64,000 bases of DNA from assembly GCA_903819975.1 (NCBI GenBank), contig CAIJFI010000004.1, positions 62,001-126,000 of the forward strand, given 5' to 3'. How positions within the stretch are numbered: the first letter of the stretch is position 1; each line of letters begins with the position of its first letter. This document shows positions 26,524-35,540 of the stretch, piece after piece. A model generated the notes under the pieces. It was not told the origin of the DNA, searched no databases, and was given only the letters and a program-made list of their open reading frames with translations. The stretch is from an uncultured Bacteroidota bacterium (GTDB lineage: Bacteria > Bacteroidota > Bacteroidia > Chitinophagales > Chitinophagaceae). The position numbers and the translations under genes are program-made.

Positions 26524-26911
26524 CTCGTATATAGATGGGTTAGTAAGTACGGGAATTGAATTCCCATCACAATATTAATTATACTTTATTCTAATTCAAA
26601 AAATTTTTTAAACAAATTTTTTGGGGTTATCCACAAAACGTAGTATTGGAGTGCTTAGTAATGATAAATTTTTTAAAGTATTTAATAACAATTACGATTT
26701 TAAAAATGATTTTATAATTTTTTGTGAATTGCTGAAACATTTATGGATAAAGGGTTATAAAAGAATGCATTTTTTGTATTTGCATTTTGTAATTGCATTT
26801 GAAACAAAGATTTATGCAACTATACTTGAACTATTTTAAAAGGAAAATAGACGAAAAGATTTTTTTACAAAAAACCCTCGTTACCTTTGATTTAGGCCAA
26901 AAAACACAATT
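26524..26911. other. AT-rich intergenic region with DnaA-box-like sites
   Basis: This 388-bp stretch has no credible gene. It holds a perfect TTATCCACA (26627-26635), a one-mismatch copy TTATCCATA on the minus strand (26742-26750), three copies of AAATTTTTT (26601, 26614, 26666) beside the first box, and a palindrome GGGAATT-G-AATTCCC (26551-26565). An origin-like or regulatory role is possible but unproven. Confidence 0.4.
26882..26889 (+). promoter_or_regulatory. TAnnTTTG promoter box for the lpxD-like gene
   Basis: TACCTTTG lies 22 nt before the ATG at 26912. An A/T-rich tract rather than a clear -33 TTTG precedes it. Confidence 0.6.
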
Positions 26912-27862
26912 ATGAAGCTAATCGCACCCGTTTCCATTAAATGGTTATCTGATTTAATAGGAGCAGAAATTGTTGGAAATGATCAATTAGAAATTGCTGG
27001 AGTGAATGAAATTCATCAGGTAGAAAAGGGTGATGTGGTGTTTGTTGATCATCCTAAATACTATGATACTTGTCTAAATAGTGCAGCTAGTTGTATCATT
27101 ATCAATAATAAAGATGTTGAGATACCTAAGGGCAAAGCTTTATTGTTTTGTAATGATCCTTTTGAAGCATATTTGACAATTGTAAAGCATTTTAAACCAT
27201 TGCATGTAAGTGAAAAAGCAATAAGTGAGGATTTAATTGTTGGTGAAGGCACTATTATTATGCCTAATGTTTTTATTGGCAATAATGTGCGTATTGGAAA
27301 CAATTGTACTATTTATCCTGGGGTTACTATTTTAGCAGATACGCTTATTGGAGACGAGGTAATTATACAAGCTAATACCGTAATTGGTGGAGATGCCTTT
27401 TATTATAATACAAAGAAAAACAGACCAGCTTGGTATAAAAAAATGTTGAGTTGTGGAAGAGTGGTACTAGAGGATAAGGTTGAAATTGGAGCGGGTTGCA
27501 CCATTGATAGAGGTGTGAGTGGCGATACTAAAATTGGCATGGGTACTAAGATTGACAATATGGTTCATATTGGTCATGATACGCAAACTGACGAAAACTG
27601 CTTGATTGCTGCACAGGTGGGCATTGCAGGTGGTGTTAAACTAGAAGCTGGTGTTACGCTTTGGGGTCAGGTGGGCGTTGGTAAAACGCTTACTATTGGT
27701 GAAAACGCCGTAGTGTTAGCGCAAGCTGGTGTTCCTAGCTCTATTAAGGGCAATAAAGTATATATGGGTTTCCCAGCCGAAGACGCTAGTGTTAAACGTA
27801 GAGAATATGTTTGGATTAAACGTATCCCTGAACTTTGGAAAAAAGTGATGGAGGATAAATAA
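26912..27862 (+). CDS. UDP-3-O-acylglucosamine N-acyltransferase (LpxD) family protein
   Basis: A 316-residue left-handed beta-helix acyltransferase. The N-terminal domain (about 1-100) has the LpxD-type VNEIHQVEKGDVVFVDHPKY; from about 105 it runs in hexapeptide repeats (IGNNVRIGNNCTIYPGV and onwards), with the catalytic His region NMVHIGHD. LpxD adds the second acyl chain in lipid A synthesis. At 316 residues it is slightly shorter than typical LpxD (about 340), and Bacteroidota often carry an LpxD paralogue, so this may be the paralogue rather than the main enzyme. Monocistronic with its own promoter box. Confidence 0.85.
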   Translation: MKLIAPVSIKWLSDLIGAEIVGNDQLEIAGVNEIHQVEKGDVVFVDHPKYYDTCLNSAASCIIINNKDVEIPKGKALLFCNDPFEAYLTIVKHFKPLHVSEKAISEDLIVGEGTIIMPNVFIGNNVRIGNNCTIYPGVTILADTLIGDEVIIQANTVIGGDAFYYNTKKNRPAWYKKMLSCGRVVLEDKVEIGAGCTIDRGVSGDTKIGMGTKIDNMVHIGHDTQTDENCLIAAQVGIAGGVKLEAGVTLWGQVGVGKTLTIGENAVVLAQAGVPSSIKGNKVYMGFPAEDASVKRREYVWIKRIPELWKKVMEDK

Positions 27863-27898
27863 CTTGTAAAGAAGGTCTAATTGCTAAATTTAATTGGC

Positions 27899-28876
27899 CT
27901 AAACTAGCTGATGCATTTCTTTTAATTCAGCACAGGTCCTATTAATAGTATCCTCAATGCTGCGATACTTAAATTCAGGAAATGCTTTTAAGAACTTTGT
28001 ATTATCAAAATGCACCACTGCCTGAGCTGTTGCAGCTGTCTCCTTGGTTAATAGGGGCGCTTTGCCTGTAATCATCCCTTTAATAGCTTCTAAGCGCCAA
28101 ACTATGGCTGCTAATAATGGGGTTACTTTTTTGAAAGGAGGACGTTTATTAAATGCATTTGCAATGCGGGTAAATATTTCTTGATATGGAACATTGGCAC
28201 CACTAATAATATATCGTTGACTCTGTACATTGCTATTCATTAATAATTGCATTGCATCTATTACATCCATTACATCAACAAATCCACTCACCCCTTTTGT
28301 GTACCAAGGAAACTGGTCGTAAGCCGATTTAAAAATTTCAGAAGAACCTTTATTCCAATCACCTGCTCCTAAAATAATGACCGGATTTACTATAGCAACA
28401 TTTAAGCCTTCTCCCATACCTCTCCACACTTCCATCTCGGCTAAATATTTTGATTGTCCATAAACACTATTACTTGTTTCTGGAGTCCAATTCATTGTTT
28501 CATCAACTGCAACATCCTGCCTTATTCTTCCTAATGCAGCAACCGAACTTACGTAAACTAATTTTTGAATTTTATGACTGATACATGCGTTCACTACATT
28601 CGCAGTACCTTCTATATTGGCATGTAACATAGCAGCAGCTTGCTTTGGCGTGAATGCAACAATCGCTGCACAATGATAAACATGTGTTACTCCTTGCATG
28701 GCTTCATCCAAAGAAGAGACATCTAAAATATCTCCCTTTACCCAATTTACTTTTTCCGATCCTTTAAAAACCGGGATATGATTTCGATATAATGCGCGCA
28801 CTTGCAACCCCTTTTCTAATAAAGATTGGATTAAATGCGAACCCACTAAACCACTAGCACCTGTTACAAAAATCAT
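27899..28876 (-). CDS. NAD-dependent epimerase/dehydratase-family protein
   Basis: A 325-residue extended SDR. The Rossmann motif TGASGLVGSHL is at 5-15, followed by VKGDILD, the HCAAIVAF strand, VYVSSVAALG and the catalytic YGQSK (Tyr-x-x-x-Lys). The NPVIILG and the C-terminal region resemble dihydroflavonol-4-reductase-like and 3-beta-hydroxysteroid-like dehydrogenases more than sugar-nucleotide epimerases. Substrate unknown. It begins 6 bp after the SCO gene and is probably co-transcribed with it; its stop is convergent with the lpxD-like gene. Confidence 0.85.
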   Translation of the reverse strand: MIFVTGASGLVGSHLIQSLLEKGLQVRALYRNHIPVFKGSEKVNWVKGDILDVSSLDEAMQGVTHVYHCAAIVAFTPKQAAAMLHANIEGTANVVNACISHKIQKLVYVSSVAALGRIRQDVAVDETMNWTPETSNSVYGQSKYLAEMEVWRGMGEGLNVAIVNPVIILGAGDWNKGSSEIFKSAYDQFPWYTKGVSGFVDVMDVIDAMQLLMNSNVQSQRYIISGANVPYQEIFTRIANAFNKRPPFKKVTPLLAAIVWRLEAIKGMITGKAPLLTKETAATAQAVVHFDNTKFLKAFPEFKYRSIEDTINRTCAELKEMHQLV

Positions 28877-28882
28877 GTAGTA

Positions 28883-29494
28883 TTATTTATCTTTTAAGAG
28901 CTTAGCAATATCTCTTTTTAGTTGTTGTACTTCCAATGTTTTTAAACCATCATATATTTTACCACGTATTTTTCCTTTACGATCTACGAGTGCAAAAAAC
29001 TGTGTATGGATAAATTGATCTTCTATTTTCTCTACATTATTTTTTGGATCATCTAACAAATAAGAGCTTCTTGCCATTTGATATAAACTGTCCTTACGGC
29101 CTGTTAAAAAGATCCATTTTTTAGTATCTACTTTTAAAGAATCTGCATAGTGCTTTAACACAGGTACCGAATCAGTTCCTGGATTACAGGTATGTGAAAA
29201 TATTTGAAAATCGGGCTCGTCCTTAAACTCCACATACAGTTCCTTCATATTGGTATTTAGCTTTGGGCAGATTCCCTTACAAGTTGTAAAAAAGTATTCA
29301 ACCACGGTGATCTTACCTAAAACGTCGTTATCTGTAACGGGCTGTCCATCCTGATTGGTAAAATGAAAGGGCTTCACATAGCTTAATGTTGGCATTTTCA
29401 CTTTCCAATTGTCCGTCCCTCTAAATAAGAAATAATAAAAAGCACCTAACAATACTGTGAAAAATACAAGGTAAAATGCAAGCTTCTTAGACAT
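28883..29494 (-). CDS. SCO1/SenC-family copper protein
   Basis: A 203-residue membrane-anchored thioredoxin-fold protein: one N-terminal membrane segment (about 6-24), then the redox/copper motif CKGIC (Cys72, Cys76) and the third ligand His163 in FIHTQFF. SCO proteins deliver copper to the CuA site of cytochrome c oxidase. A longer start at 29533 is open, but the ATG at 29494 (MSKKLAFYL) places the membrane segment at the N-terminus as usual. No oxidase gene is in the window. Divergent from the MerC-like gene. Confidence 0.92.
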   Translation of the reverse strand: MSKKLAFYLVFFTVLLGAFYYFLFRGTDNWKVKMPTLSYVKPFHFTNQDGQPVTDNDVLGKITVVEYFFTTCKGICPKLNTNMKELYVEFKDEPDFQIFSHTCNPGTDSVPVLKHYADSLKVDTKKWIFLTGRKDSLYQMARSSYLLDDPKNNVEKIEDQFIHTQFFALVDRKGKIRGKIYDGLKTLEVQQLKRDIAKLLKDK

Positions 29495-29558
29495 ATTTAT
29501 GATTTTTAACTGGAAACACCGTTTTCGTGTCATAAAGGTAATATTATTTTAGTTGCAG

Positions 29559-29566
29559 TATCTTTG
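29559..29566 (+). promoter_or_regulatory. TAnnTTTG promoter box 4 nt before the MerC-like gene
   Basis: TATCTTTG, a perfect consensus -7 box, ends 4 nt before the ATG at 29571. It predicts a leaderless or near-leaderless mRNA. Confidence 0.6.
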
Positions 29567-29570
29567 TGTC

Positions 29571-29963
29571 ATGTTTAAAAATTGGAATTGGGATGCTGTT
29601 GGAATTGGCGCTTCTTTAGCTTGTGCTATTCATTGCGCTTTATTGCCATTATTTTTTAGTTCACTGCCGTTATTAGGTATTAATATCTTACACAATTTCC
29701 AATTTGAATTTGGAATGATTGTGCTTTCTTTTGCCATTGGCGCTTATTCCCTTTACCATGGATACAAAAAACATCATCACTCTTACAAGCCTATCATTTT
29801 ATTTAGCATTGGCATTGCTTTAATGTTTTGTAGAATGGCTTTTAGATCGGTTGAATTATATTTATTATTTCCTGCCGCGTTTTTTATAATCATCGCACAC
29901 GTTAATAACCACATGCGTTGCAGAGTACACAATCATGCACATGCCGACGATTGTGATCACTAA
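29571..29963 (+). CDS. MerC-domain integral membrane protein
   Basis: A 130-residue protein with about four hydrophobic segments. The family motif is ACAIHCALLPL (Cys and His in the first membrane segment). The tail is rich in His, Cys and Asp (RCRVHNHAHADDCDH), suggesting metal binding. MerC proteins were named for mercury uptake, but chromosomal Bacteroidota members have no shown function. A TTG start 18 bp upstream (29553) would overlap the promoter box, so 29571 is chosen. It is divergent from the copper protein SCO, so a metal-related role is plausible. Confidence 0.85.
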   Translation: MFKNWNWDAVGIGASLACAIHCALLPLFFSSLPLLGINILHNFQFEFGMIVLSFAIGAYSLYHGYKKHHHSYKPIILFSIGIALMFCRMAFRSVELYLLFPAAFFIIIAHVNNHMRCRVHNHAHADDCDH

Positions 29964-29987
29964 TTAATTTTATTTAAAAAGAAGAAA

Positions 29988-31493
29988 CTAGGCAAAGGTA
30001 TAACTCATAGAGCCATCCTTCTCATCCTTTAATTGGATGCCCATGTCAGTCAATTGATTTCTAATTTTATCACTGGTCGCAAAATCTTTTCTAGCTTTTG
30101 CATCCTTACGGATTTCAATTAATAAATCAATGACGCCATTTAATTGTTCGCGATTCGCACCCGCTTCAATCTTAATGCCCATAATATTTTCAATAAACAA
30201 TGTCATTTGATTTTGCACAAATAACCAGGTGTCGCCACTTACCGCATCTGCTGTAATATGTTTATCTTTTAATGAATTAATGCTCGGTAATATTTCAAAC
30301 AAATTAGCAACTACTTTAGCGGTATTCATATCATCATCCATGAATATTTCTAATTCAGTAGCCCAAGTTTTTAGTTGTGCGTCTAGTGCAGCATCTGTAG
30401 CAATTGAGCCAGCAGTAAAGCTTTGCGCCTTTAACCACTCATATCCTTCCATCAAGCGTTTTAAAGCTTTTTCAGAAGCTTGAAGTGCTTCATTGCTAAA
30501 ATCTAAAGTGCCGCGATACTGAGATTGTAAGATAAAAAAGCGAACCGTCATAGGTGCATAAGCCTGTGTTAATTCCTGGTGATTGCCCGTAAACAATTCA
30601 CTTAACTTAATCACATTGTTATAGCTCTTACCCATCTTACGACCGTTAATGGTGATCATATTATTATGCATCCAATAACGCGCAGGTATCTCATGATTAC
30701 AAACATTACTTTGTGCTATTTCACATTCATGGTGTGGAAATTGTAAATCCATTCCTCCTCCATGTATATCAAACTGTTTGCCTAAATATTTTGTTGCCAT
30801 TGCAGAACACTCAATATGCCATCCTGGGAAACCCTCTCCCCATGGGCTTTGCCAACGCATGATATGTTCAATTGGGGCTTTTTTCCATAAGGCAAAATCT
30901 ACCTTATTTCGTTTCTCTTCCTGATTCTCTAACTCACGTGTTGTTTCTAATTGCTCTTCTAAATTTCTGCCACTTAAAATTCCATAAGGCTGATTTTTTT
31001 TAGAATAATCGTCATTGTATTTTACTACATCAAAATAAACCGAACCATTGCTTTCATAAGCATAGCCGTCTTTAATAATGGTTTTAATCATTTCTATTTG
31101 CTCCACAATATGTCCCGTTGCAGTAGGTTCAATACTTGGTGGCATATTGTTAAACTGCTCCATTGCCCAATGATACAAGTGTGTATACTTTTGAACCAAT
31201 TCCATTGGCTCTAACTTTTCTAAGATGGCTTTTGAAGCAATTTTGTCTTCTGCTTGTTTTCCTTCTTCCTCAAAGTGTCCTGCATCGGTAATATTACGAA
31301 CGTAACGCACTTTATAGCCCTTGTGTAATAAATAACGATATACTACATCAAAAGTGATAAAGGGGCGCGCATGGCCTAAATGACTTTCTCCACTTACAGT
31401 AGGTCCACAAACATACATGCCCACATAAGGAGCGTTAATAGGTTCGAAAACTTCTTTTTGACGAGTAAGTGAATTGTATATTTTTAGTGCCAT
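29988..31493 (-). CDS. cysS: Cysteinyl-tRNA synthetase
   Basis: A 501-residue class I synthetase. Signature motifs are [20 protein letters not shown] (HLGH as the HIGH variant, Cys as zinc ligand), WHIECSAM and HHECEIAQS (further zinc ligands), and [10 protein letters not shown] as the KMSKS loop. The C-terminal anticodon-binding domain ends with IELIRKDARxxKDF-like and [15 protein letters not shown]. Length is normal. It has its own promoter box in the 20-bp gap after the EEP gene. Confidence 0.97.
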   Translation of the reverse strand: MALKIYNSLTRQKEVFEPINAPYVGMYVCGPTVSGESHLGHARPFITFDVVYRYLLHKGYKVRYVRNITDAGHFEEEGKQAEDKIASKAILEKLEPMELVQKYTHLYHWAMEQFNNMPPSIEPTATGHIVEQIEMIKTIIKDGYAYESNGSVYFDVVKYNDDYSKKNQPYGILSGRNLEEQLETTRELENQEEKRNKVDFALWKKAPIEHIMRWQSPWGEGFPGWHIECSAMATKYLGKQFDIHGGGMDLQFPHHECEIAQSNVCNHEIPARYWMHNNMITINGRKMGKSYNNVIKLSELFTGNHQELTQAYAPMTVRFFILQSQYRGTLDFSNEALQASEKALKRLMEGYEWLKAQSFTAGSIATDAALDAQLKTWATELEIFMDDDMNTAKVVANLFEILPSINSLKDKHITADAVSGDTWLFVQNQMTLFIENIMGIKIEAGANREQLNGVIDLLIEIRKDAKARKDFATSDKIRNQLTDMGIQLKDEKDGSMSYTFA

Positions 31494-31503
31494 AATGTAG
31501 GCA

Positions 31504-31511
31504 CAAAGATA
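31504..31511 (-). promoter_or_regulatory. TAnnTTTG promoter box for cysS
   Basis: TATCTTTG on the minus strand, 10 nt upstream of the cysS ATG, in the gap after the EEP gene. It predicts a leader of only a few nucleotides. Confidence 0.6.
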
Positions 31512-31513
31512 TT

Positions 31514-32602
31514 TTATTTTTTCAATAAAAGATCGGCCATAAGCATATGGTGATCACTTAGATTTTCATCAATCTGTTCCCAAGCTTTTACATCCCAGGA
31601 TTGATTGGCTAATATATAGTCAATGCGTAATGTTGGAGAGAGCCCTAAAAAAGTTACACCCACACCAAAGCCCTTTTCTAAAAATGCGTCTTTCCAGCCA
31701 GTTGCGATTTTTCGATAGGTATAAGAACTAGGTACATCATTAAAATCTCCAGTTATAATTGCAGGATAAGTACTTTTACTTATTTGATTTTCTACAATTT
31801 CGGCCTGTACCGATCTTTCTTCAAAAGCATGTTTCATTTTTTGAAAAACACCCCATTTGTTTTTAGTTGCATCATCTATCGCTTCAAAATCGTTTTGTTT
31901 AAATCTATAAGACGCCAAATGTGTTGTATAAACCTGAATGGTATCATCTCCTTTTAAAATAGTTGCAGCAATAATACTTTCCTTGTTTGTAAAAGGAATA
32001 CGTTCTGCATGAATAATTTTGTACTTGGAATAAATAATACAGCCAGAATAATATGCAGCTTGTATGGTTTGATAATCCTTAGAGAAAAAAGAATATGGAT
32101 AATTTTTTTCAAAATATTGGGCATGATTAGCAATATCACCTTTTCGCTCATTGGTATTATATTCTTGCATACAAATGATATCTGGATTCCATTTTTGAAT
32201 GGAATAGGCAATATCCTGTGTACGCAACTTCATGGTACGATTAGGCTGTATACCATTAAAACCTCTTACATTCCAATTGATAATTCTTAAATTATTTTCT
32301 TTCTTGATTTTTGGGAAAGCAATACCTGGATGCCATCCTATTATTGCAAATAATACCTTCCATCCAACTACTAAAGTAATAGCCGAAGGCAATGCCATAA
32401 AGGGTTTTGCTATGATCCAAAAAAATAAAAATAAAATTTCAAGTGCTAATAAATAGGGCATTGCTAATCCTAAAAATCCATTGACCCAAATAATCGTAGC
32501 TGGTGAAAAAAATAATGGATATAAGATTAAAGCTGAAATAATCAGGTTTAAAAAAACAAGTGTTTTTTTTCCAACAATTCTTATGCGTGATTTTTTAGGC
32601 AT
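31514..32602 (-). CDS. Membrane-anchored endonuclease/exonuclease/phosphatase-family protein
   Basis: A 362-residue protein with about three N-terminal hydrophobic segments (residues 12-85) followed by an EEP domain (about 105-360). Core motifs are [18 protein letters not shown] (metal-binding Glu), [18 protein letters not shown] and [10 protein letters not shown] (catalytic His). The fold includes nucleases and phospho- or sphingolipid hydrolases; membrane anchoring favours a lipid or envelope substrate, but this is open. Its start overlaps the stop of the pseudo-rhomboid gene by one base (TAATG), so the two are translationally linked. Confidence 0.85.
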   Translation of the reverse strand: MPKKSRIRIVGKKTLVFLNLIISALILYPLFFSPATIIWVNGFLGLAMPYLLALEILFLFFWIIAKPFMALPSAITLVVGWKVLFAIIGWHPGIAFPKIKKENNLRIINWNVRGFNGIQPNRTMKLRTQDIAYSIQKWNPDIICMQEYNTNERKGDIANHAQYFEKNYPYSFFSKDYQTIQAAYYSGCIIYSKYKIIHAERIPFTNKESIIAATILKGDDTIQVYTTHLASYRFKQNDFEAIDDATKNKWGVFQKMKHAFEERSVQAEIVENQISKSTYPAIITGDFNDVPSSYTYRKIATGWKDAFLEKGFGVGVTFLGLSPTLRIDYILANQSWDVKAWEQIDENLSDHHMLMADLLLKK

Positions 32603-33288
32603 TAACTTTTAGGAGCTAAACTATTATTTAACAAATGTAATAGTTGATGCATCCATTTTCCTAAATCTTTACCTCTTTTTAATAACATTATATAAATACC
32701 GCCAGTAGCTCCGCCTACCAGTGTTGCAACATCTACGGCAACAGGTTCGTCTAATAAAAAATAGCCTTGTAAAAGCAAATAAATAATTCCTAAAATCCAA
32801 AGAGAAATACCTCCCGCAATATTGGTTAAAAACTTATGATTGGGTATCAATGCCATTGCGGCAATTACAATTGCAGTAATACTTACCCCAGCGCCCATTA
32901 ATGGTTGATTTGATCCTACTATTAAAAAGCTAATTGCTCCCAAAATTCCAGCATAAAAATAGATAGGGAATAAATGTTTGTTGGCTCCTTTCACTTGCAT
33001 GGTATAACTAAACACGCTCATCCAAATCATATTTCCAAATAATACCCAAAAACCATCATGCACCCAATTATAAGACAATAAGGACCATGGATGTGTCATC
33101 CATTTGTTGTCAATAGTTAAGGGTTGAAATATTTGAGCATAAAATTGTTCAAGTGGCAAGCTCTCTAAATAATAAACCACTTTAATCAATCCCAGTATTA
33201 CATAACCCACCAAATTAATGGCCAATAAGGCAACTAAAGTATTGTTATCGGCTCCTAATAATGGTTTTTGATCTACTTCTGATTGCAT
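32602..33288 (-). CDS. Catalytically dead rhomboid-like membrane protein
   Basis: A 228-residue multi-pass protein aligned by eye with the rhomboid encoded just upstream. It keeps the WVHDGFWVLFGNM segment (rhomboid loop 1 and TM2 with Asn86) but where the active enzyme has GASG it has GAGVS (132-136), placing Gly134 at the Ser position, and where the active enzyme has HVGG it has LVGG (190-193). Both catalytic residues are therefore missing. Ser136 two residues later is unlikely to substitute. It sits between the active rhomboid (11 bp upstream) and the EEP gene (1-bp overlap). It may regulate or present substrates, as eukaryotic pseudo-rhomboids do; this is inference. Confidence 0.8.
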   Translation of the reverse strand: MQSEVDQKPLLGADNNTLVALLAINLVGYVILGLIKVVYYLESLPLEQFYAQIFQPLTIDNKWMTHPWSLLSYNWVHDGFWVLFGNMIWMSVFSYTMQVKGANKHLFPIYFYAGILGAISFLIVGSNQPLMGAGVSITAIVIAAMALIPNHKFLTNIAGGISLWILGIIYLLLQGYFLLDEPVAVDVATLVGGATGGIYIMLLKRGKDLGKWMHQLLHLLNNSLAPKS

Positions 33289-33299
33289 TTAATTTAAGT

Positions 33300-34022
33300 T
33301 TAGTAACGTCTAGTGTTATTGCGTTTCCATATGTATACCAATACAAAGCCTACTAATGCACCTCCCACATGAGCCCATCTTGCAACATTGTCTCCTGCCG
33401 AATTTCTTAACGCAAAAAACAATTCATACGAGAAATATAAAATACCTAACCACTTTGCTTTCATTGGAATAAAGAAGTAGATGTAGATATAGGTATTAGG
33501 AAATAAATAAACAAAGGCAATTAAAATACCAAACACAGCGCCACTAGCTCCAAGTGTTGCAACGTCTACCCTTGCTTTATACCTTAACATAAATTCAGCA
33601 GCGTCTGCAGTTTGAGATGCACCTGACACTATTAATTGATGATAATATTTTGTTGCATCCATTAATTCATAGGACAAAATTCCTAAGTGAATCATAGCTG
33701 CCCCAACTCCACATGAAAAATAAAATAATAAGAATTGTTTTGGTCCCCAAATGTTTTCTAGTATCGCACCAAACATCCATAATGCTAACATGTTTCCAAA
33801 AATATGACCTAGGTCGCCATGCAAAAACATATGCGTTATTAATTGCCATGGTCTAAAAAGTTCACTTTGAAATGCATGCAATGCTAAAACATCTTCAAAA
33901 GAAAAACTACTCATTGGACCACCAATTGATTTTTGTGCTAAAAAAAACAAACCGTTAATGATAAGTAAGTTTTTTATTACAACAGGCAAAACATTAAATC
34001 CAGTGGGTCTAAACTGCGTCAT
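33300..34022 (-). CDS. Rhomboid-family intramembrane serine protease
   Basis: A 240-residue protein with about six membrane segments. Conserved features are HMFLHGDLGHIFGNM (64-78, with oxyanion Asn77), the catalytic Ser160 in GASGAVFG, and the catalytic His218 in AHVGGALVGF. Rhomboids cut membrane helices of substrate proteins within the inner membrane. It starts 11 bp after rlmD and is followed 11 bp later by a non-catalytic paralogue, so the run rlmD, rhomboid, pseudo-rhomboid, EEP is probably one transcript. Substrates are unknown. Confidence 0.93.
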   Translation of the reverse strand: MTQFRPTGFNVLPVVIKNLLIINGLFFLAQKSIGGPMSSFSFEDVLALHAFQSELFRPWQLITHMFLHGDLGHIFGNMLALWMFGAILENIWGPKQFLLFYFSCGVGAAMIHLGILSYELMDATKYYHQLIVSGASQTADAAEFMLRYKARVDVATLGASGAVFGILIAFVYLFPNTYIYIYFFIPMKAKWLGILYFSYELFFALRNSAGDNVARWAHVGGALVGFVLVYIWKRNNTRRY

Positions 34023-34033
34023 TATATTATTGT

Positions 34034-35455
34034 TTACTTTCTTTTTAATTGTACTACGTTTTCAATATGTAGTGTGTGTGGAAACATATCCACTGGTTGA
34101 ATCTTAGTTACTTTATATTTTTCATCTAACAAAGCAAGGTCTCTTGCTTGTGTGGCAGGATTACAGCTTACATAAACTATGGTTGGCGCTTCCATCTCTA
34201 ATAACTTGCGCACTAACTTTTCGTGCATGCCCGCGCGTGGTGGATCGGTAATAATTACATCTGGTTTTCCGTGGGTTTCAAAAAAGGCATCATCACAAAT
34301 ATCAATAACGTCACCTGCAAAAAACGCAGTGTCCGTTAAGTTATTCATGCTTGCATTTTCTTTTGCATCTTCAATTGCATCTGCAACAAACTCAACGCCA
34401 ACAATCTTCTTAGCTTGTTTACTACAAAATATGCCAATGCTTCCTGTTCCACAATACAAATCATATACCACTTCCTTTCCAGATAATTCTGCAAAGTCTC
34501 TTGTAACTTGATATAAACGCTCAGCTTGTTTTGAGTTGGTTTGGAAAAAAGATTTTGGACTTATTTTAAAAGCAAAGTCCTCTAACATTTCGGTGATATA
34601 TCCATTTCCAAAAAACACTTGTGGCACCAGGTCTTGCATACTATCATTACGCTTTGTATTAATAGTATATAACAAAGTGGTGATTTGAGGGAACTGCTTT
34701 AATAGTAAGTTAAGTAGGGCTTCTCTTTTTTCTTTATCCTCGTATCCTAAAATTAAATTAACCATCCATTGTCCATTCGTGGTGTTACGCACAAACATAT
34801 TTCGAACCCAACCCTGATGTTGTTTGATATTATAAAAAGGCATATCGTTGTCAATTGCAAATTGCGCAACTGCCTTTCTCATTAAATTTGTAGGTTCAAT
34901 TTGTAAATAACAAGTATCAATCTCTACCACTTTTTCAAAAAAGCCTCTTGCATGAAAACCACCTGCTCCAGGCGACTTAACCATTTCTTCTCCCGAAGCC
35001 TTCATGGCTTTGAACGCATCAAATGGAATAAATTTTTCGGTAGCAAATGTATATTCAACCTTGTTCCTATATCCTTCGGTTGCCGCTGCTCCTAAAATAG
35101 GTGCTATTTCGGGCAATTCTACTTTCGCAATTCTGGTTAAATTATCTACAACCTGCTTATGCTTATATTTTAATTGCTGATCGTAAGGAAGCATCTGCCA
35201 TTGACAACCACCACATACTCCAAAGTGACTACAAAAAGGCTTTACCCTTATATCGGAATAACTGTGAAACTGCTTTACGAAACCTTCCGCCCAGTCGGCT
35301 TTGTTTTTTTGTAATTGTACGTCCACTACATCACCTGGTACGGCACCTTCTACAAATATAACTTTGCCGTCTACTCTTGCTAGTGACTTACCTTCGGCTG
35401 CATAGTCCTCAATAAGGACCTTTTCTAAAATGGGTTTTTGCTTGAATTTTCTCAC
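34034..35455 (-). CDS. rlmD: 23S rRNA (uracil-5-)-methyltransferase, RlmD family
   Basis: A 473-residue methyltransferase with an N-terminal TRAM domain, a [4Fe-4S] cluster motif FCSHFGVCGGCQW with a further Cys in DTCYLQ, the SAM motif YDLYCGTGSIGIF, and the catalytic Cys in YVSCNPATQARDL. These are diagnostic of RlmD/RumA-type 5-methyluridine synthases; RlmC or another site specificity is possible. The reading frame is open to 35476, but the GTG at 35455 (encoding MRKFKQKP) is preferred because a perfect promoter box lies 5 nt upstream of it and the earlier codons overlap that box. Confidence 0.88.
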   Translation of the reverse strand: MRKFKQKPILEKVLIEDYAAEGKSLARVDGKVIFVEGAVPGDVVDVQLQKNKADWAEGFVKQFHSYSDIRVKPFCSHFGVCGGCQWQMLPYDQQLKYKHKQVVDNLTRIAKVELPEIAPILGAAATEGYRNKVEYTFATEKFIPFDAFKAMKASGEEMVKSPGAGGFHARGFFEKVVEIDTCYLQIEPTNLMRKAVAQFAIDNDMPFYNIKQHQGWVRNMFVRNTTNGQWMVNLILGYEDKEKREALLNLLLKQFPQITTLLYTINTKRNDSMQDLVPQVFFGNGYITEMLEDFAFKISPKSFFQTNSKQAERLYQVTRDFAELSGKEVVYDLYCGTGSIGIFCSKQAKKIVGVEFVADAIEDAKENASMNNLTDTAFFAGDVIDICDDAFFETHGKPDVIITDPPRAGMHEKLVRKLLEMEAPTIVYVSCNPATQARDLALLDEKYKVTKIQPVDMFPHTLHIENVVQLKRK

Positions 35456-35460
35456 GGTAA

Positions 35461-35468
35461 CAAAGGTA
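35461..35468 (-). promoter_or_regulatory. TAnnTTTG promoter box 5 nt before rlmD
   Basis: TACCTTTG on the minus strand, 5 nt upstream of the GTG at 35455. It rules against the longer reading frame and predicts a leaderless mRNA. Confidence 0.55.
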
Positions 35469-35540
35469 CTCAACACGGCGTATATTTATAGTAAATGGTG
35501 CTATAATTTAACTTGTCCATTTAATTTATATTTTTACAAA

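Noticed and set aside
26540-26570. Possible tRNA T-arm on the minus strand (GGGAATTCAATTCCC)
   Set aside because: The loop is too short, and no matching acceptor, D or anticodon arms lie upstream. It is better described as a simple palindrome.
26621-26839. 72-codon plus-strand open frame in the intergenic region
   Set aside because: It starts with TTG, overlaps the DnaA-like box, is rich in Phe, Lys, Asn and Ile as expected from AT-rich DNA, has no promoter or recognisable domain, and precedes the real promoter of the lpxD-like gene.
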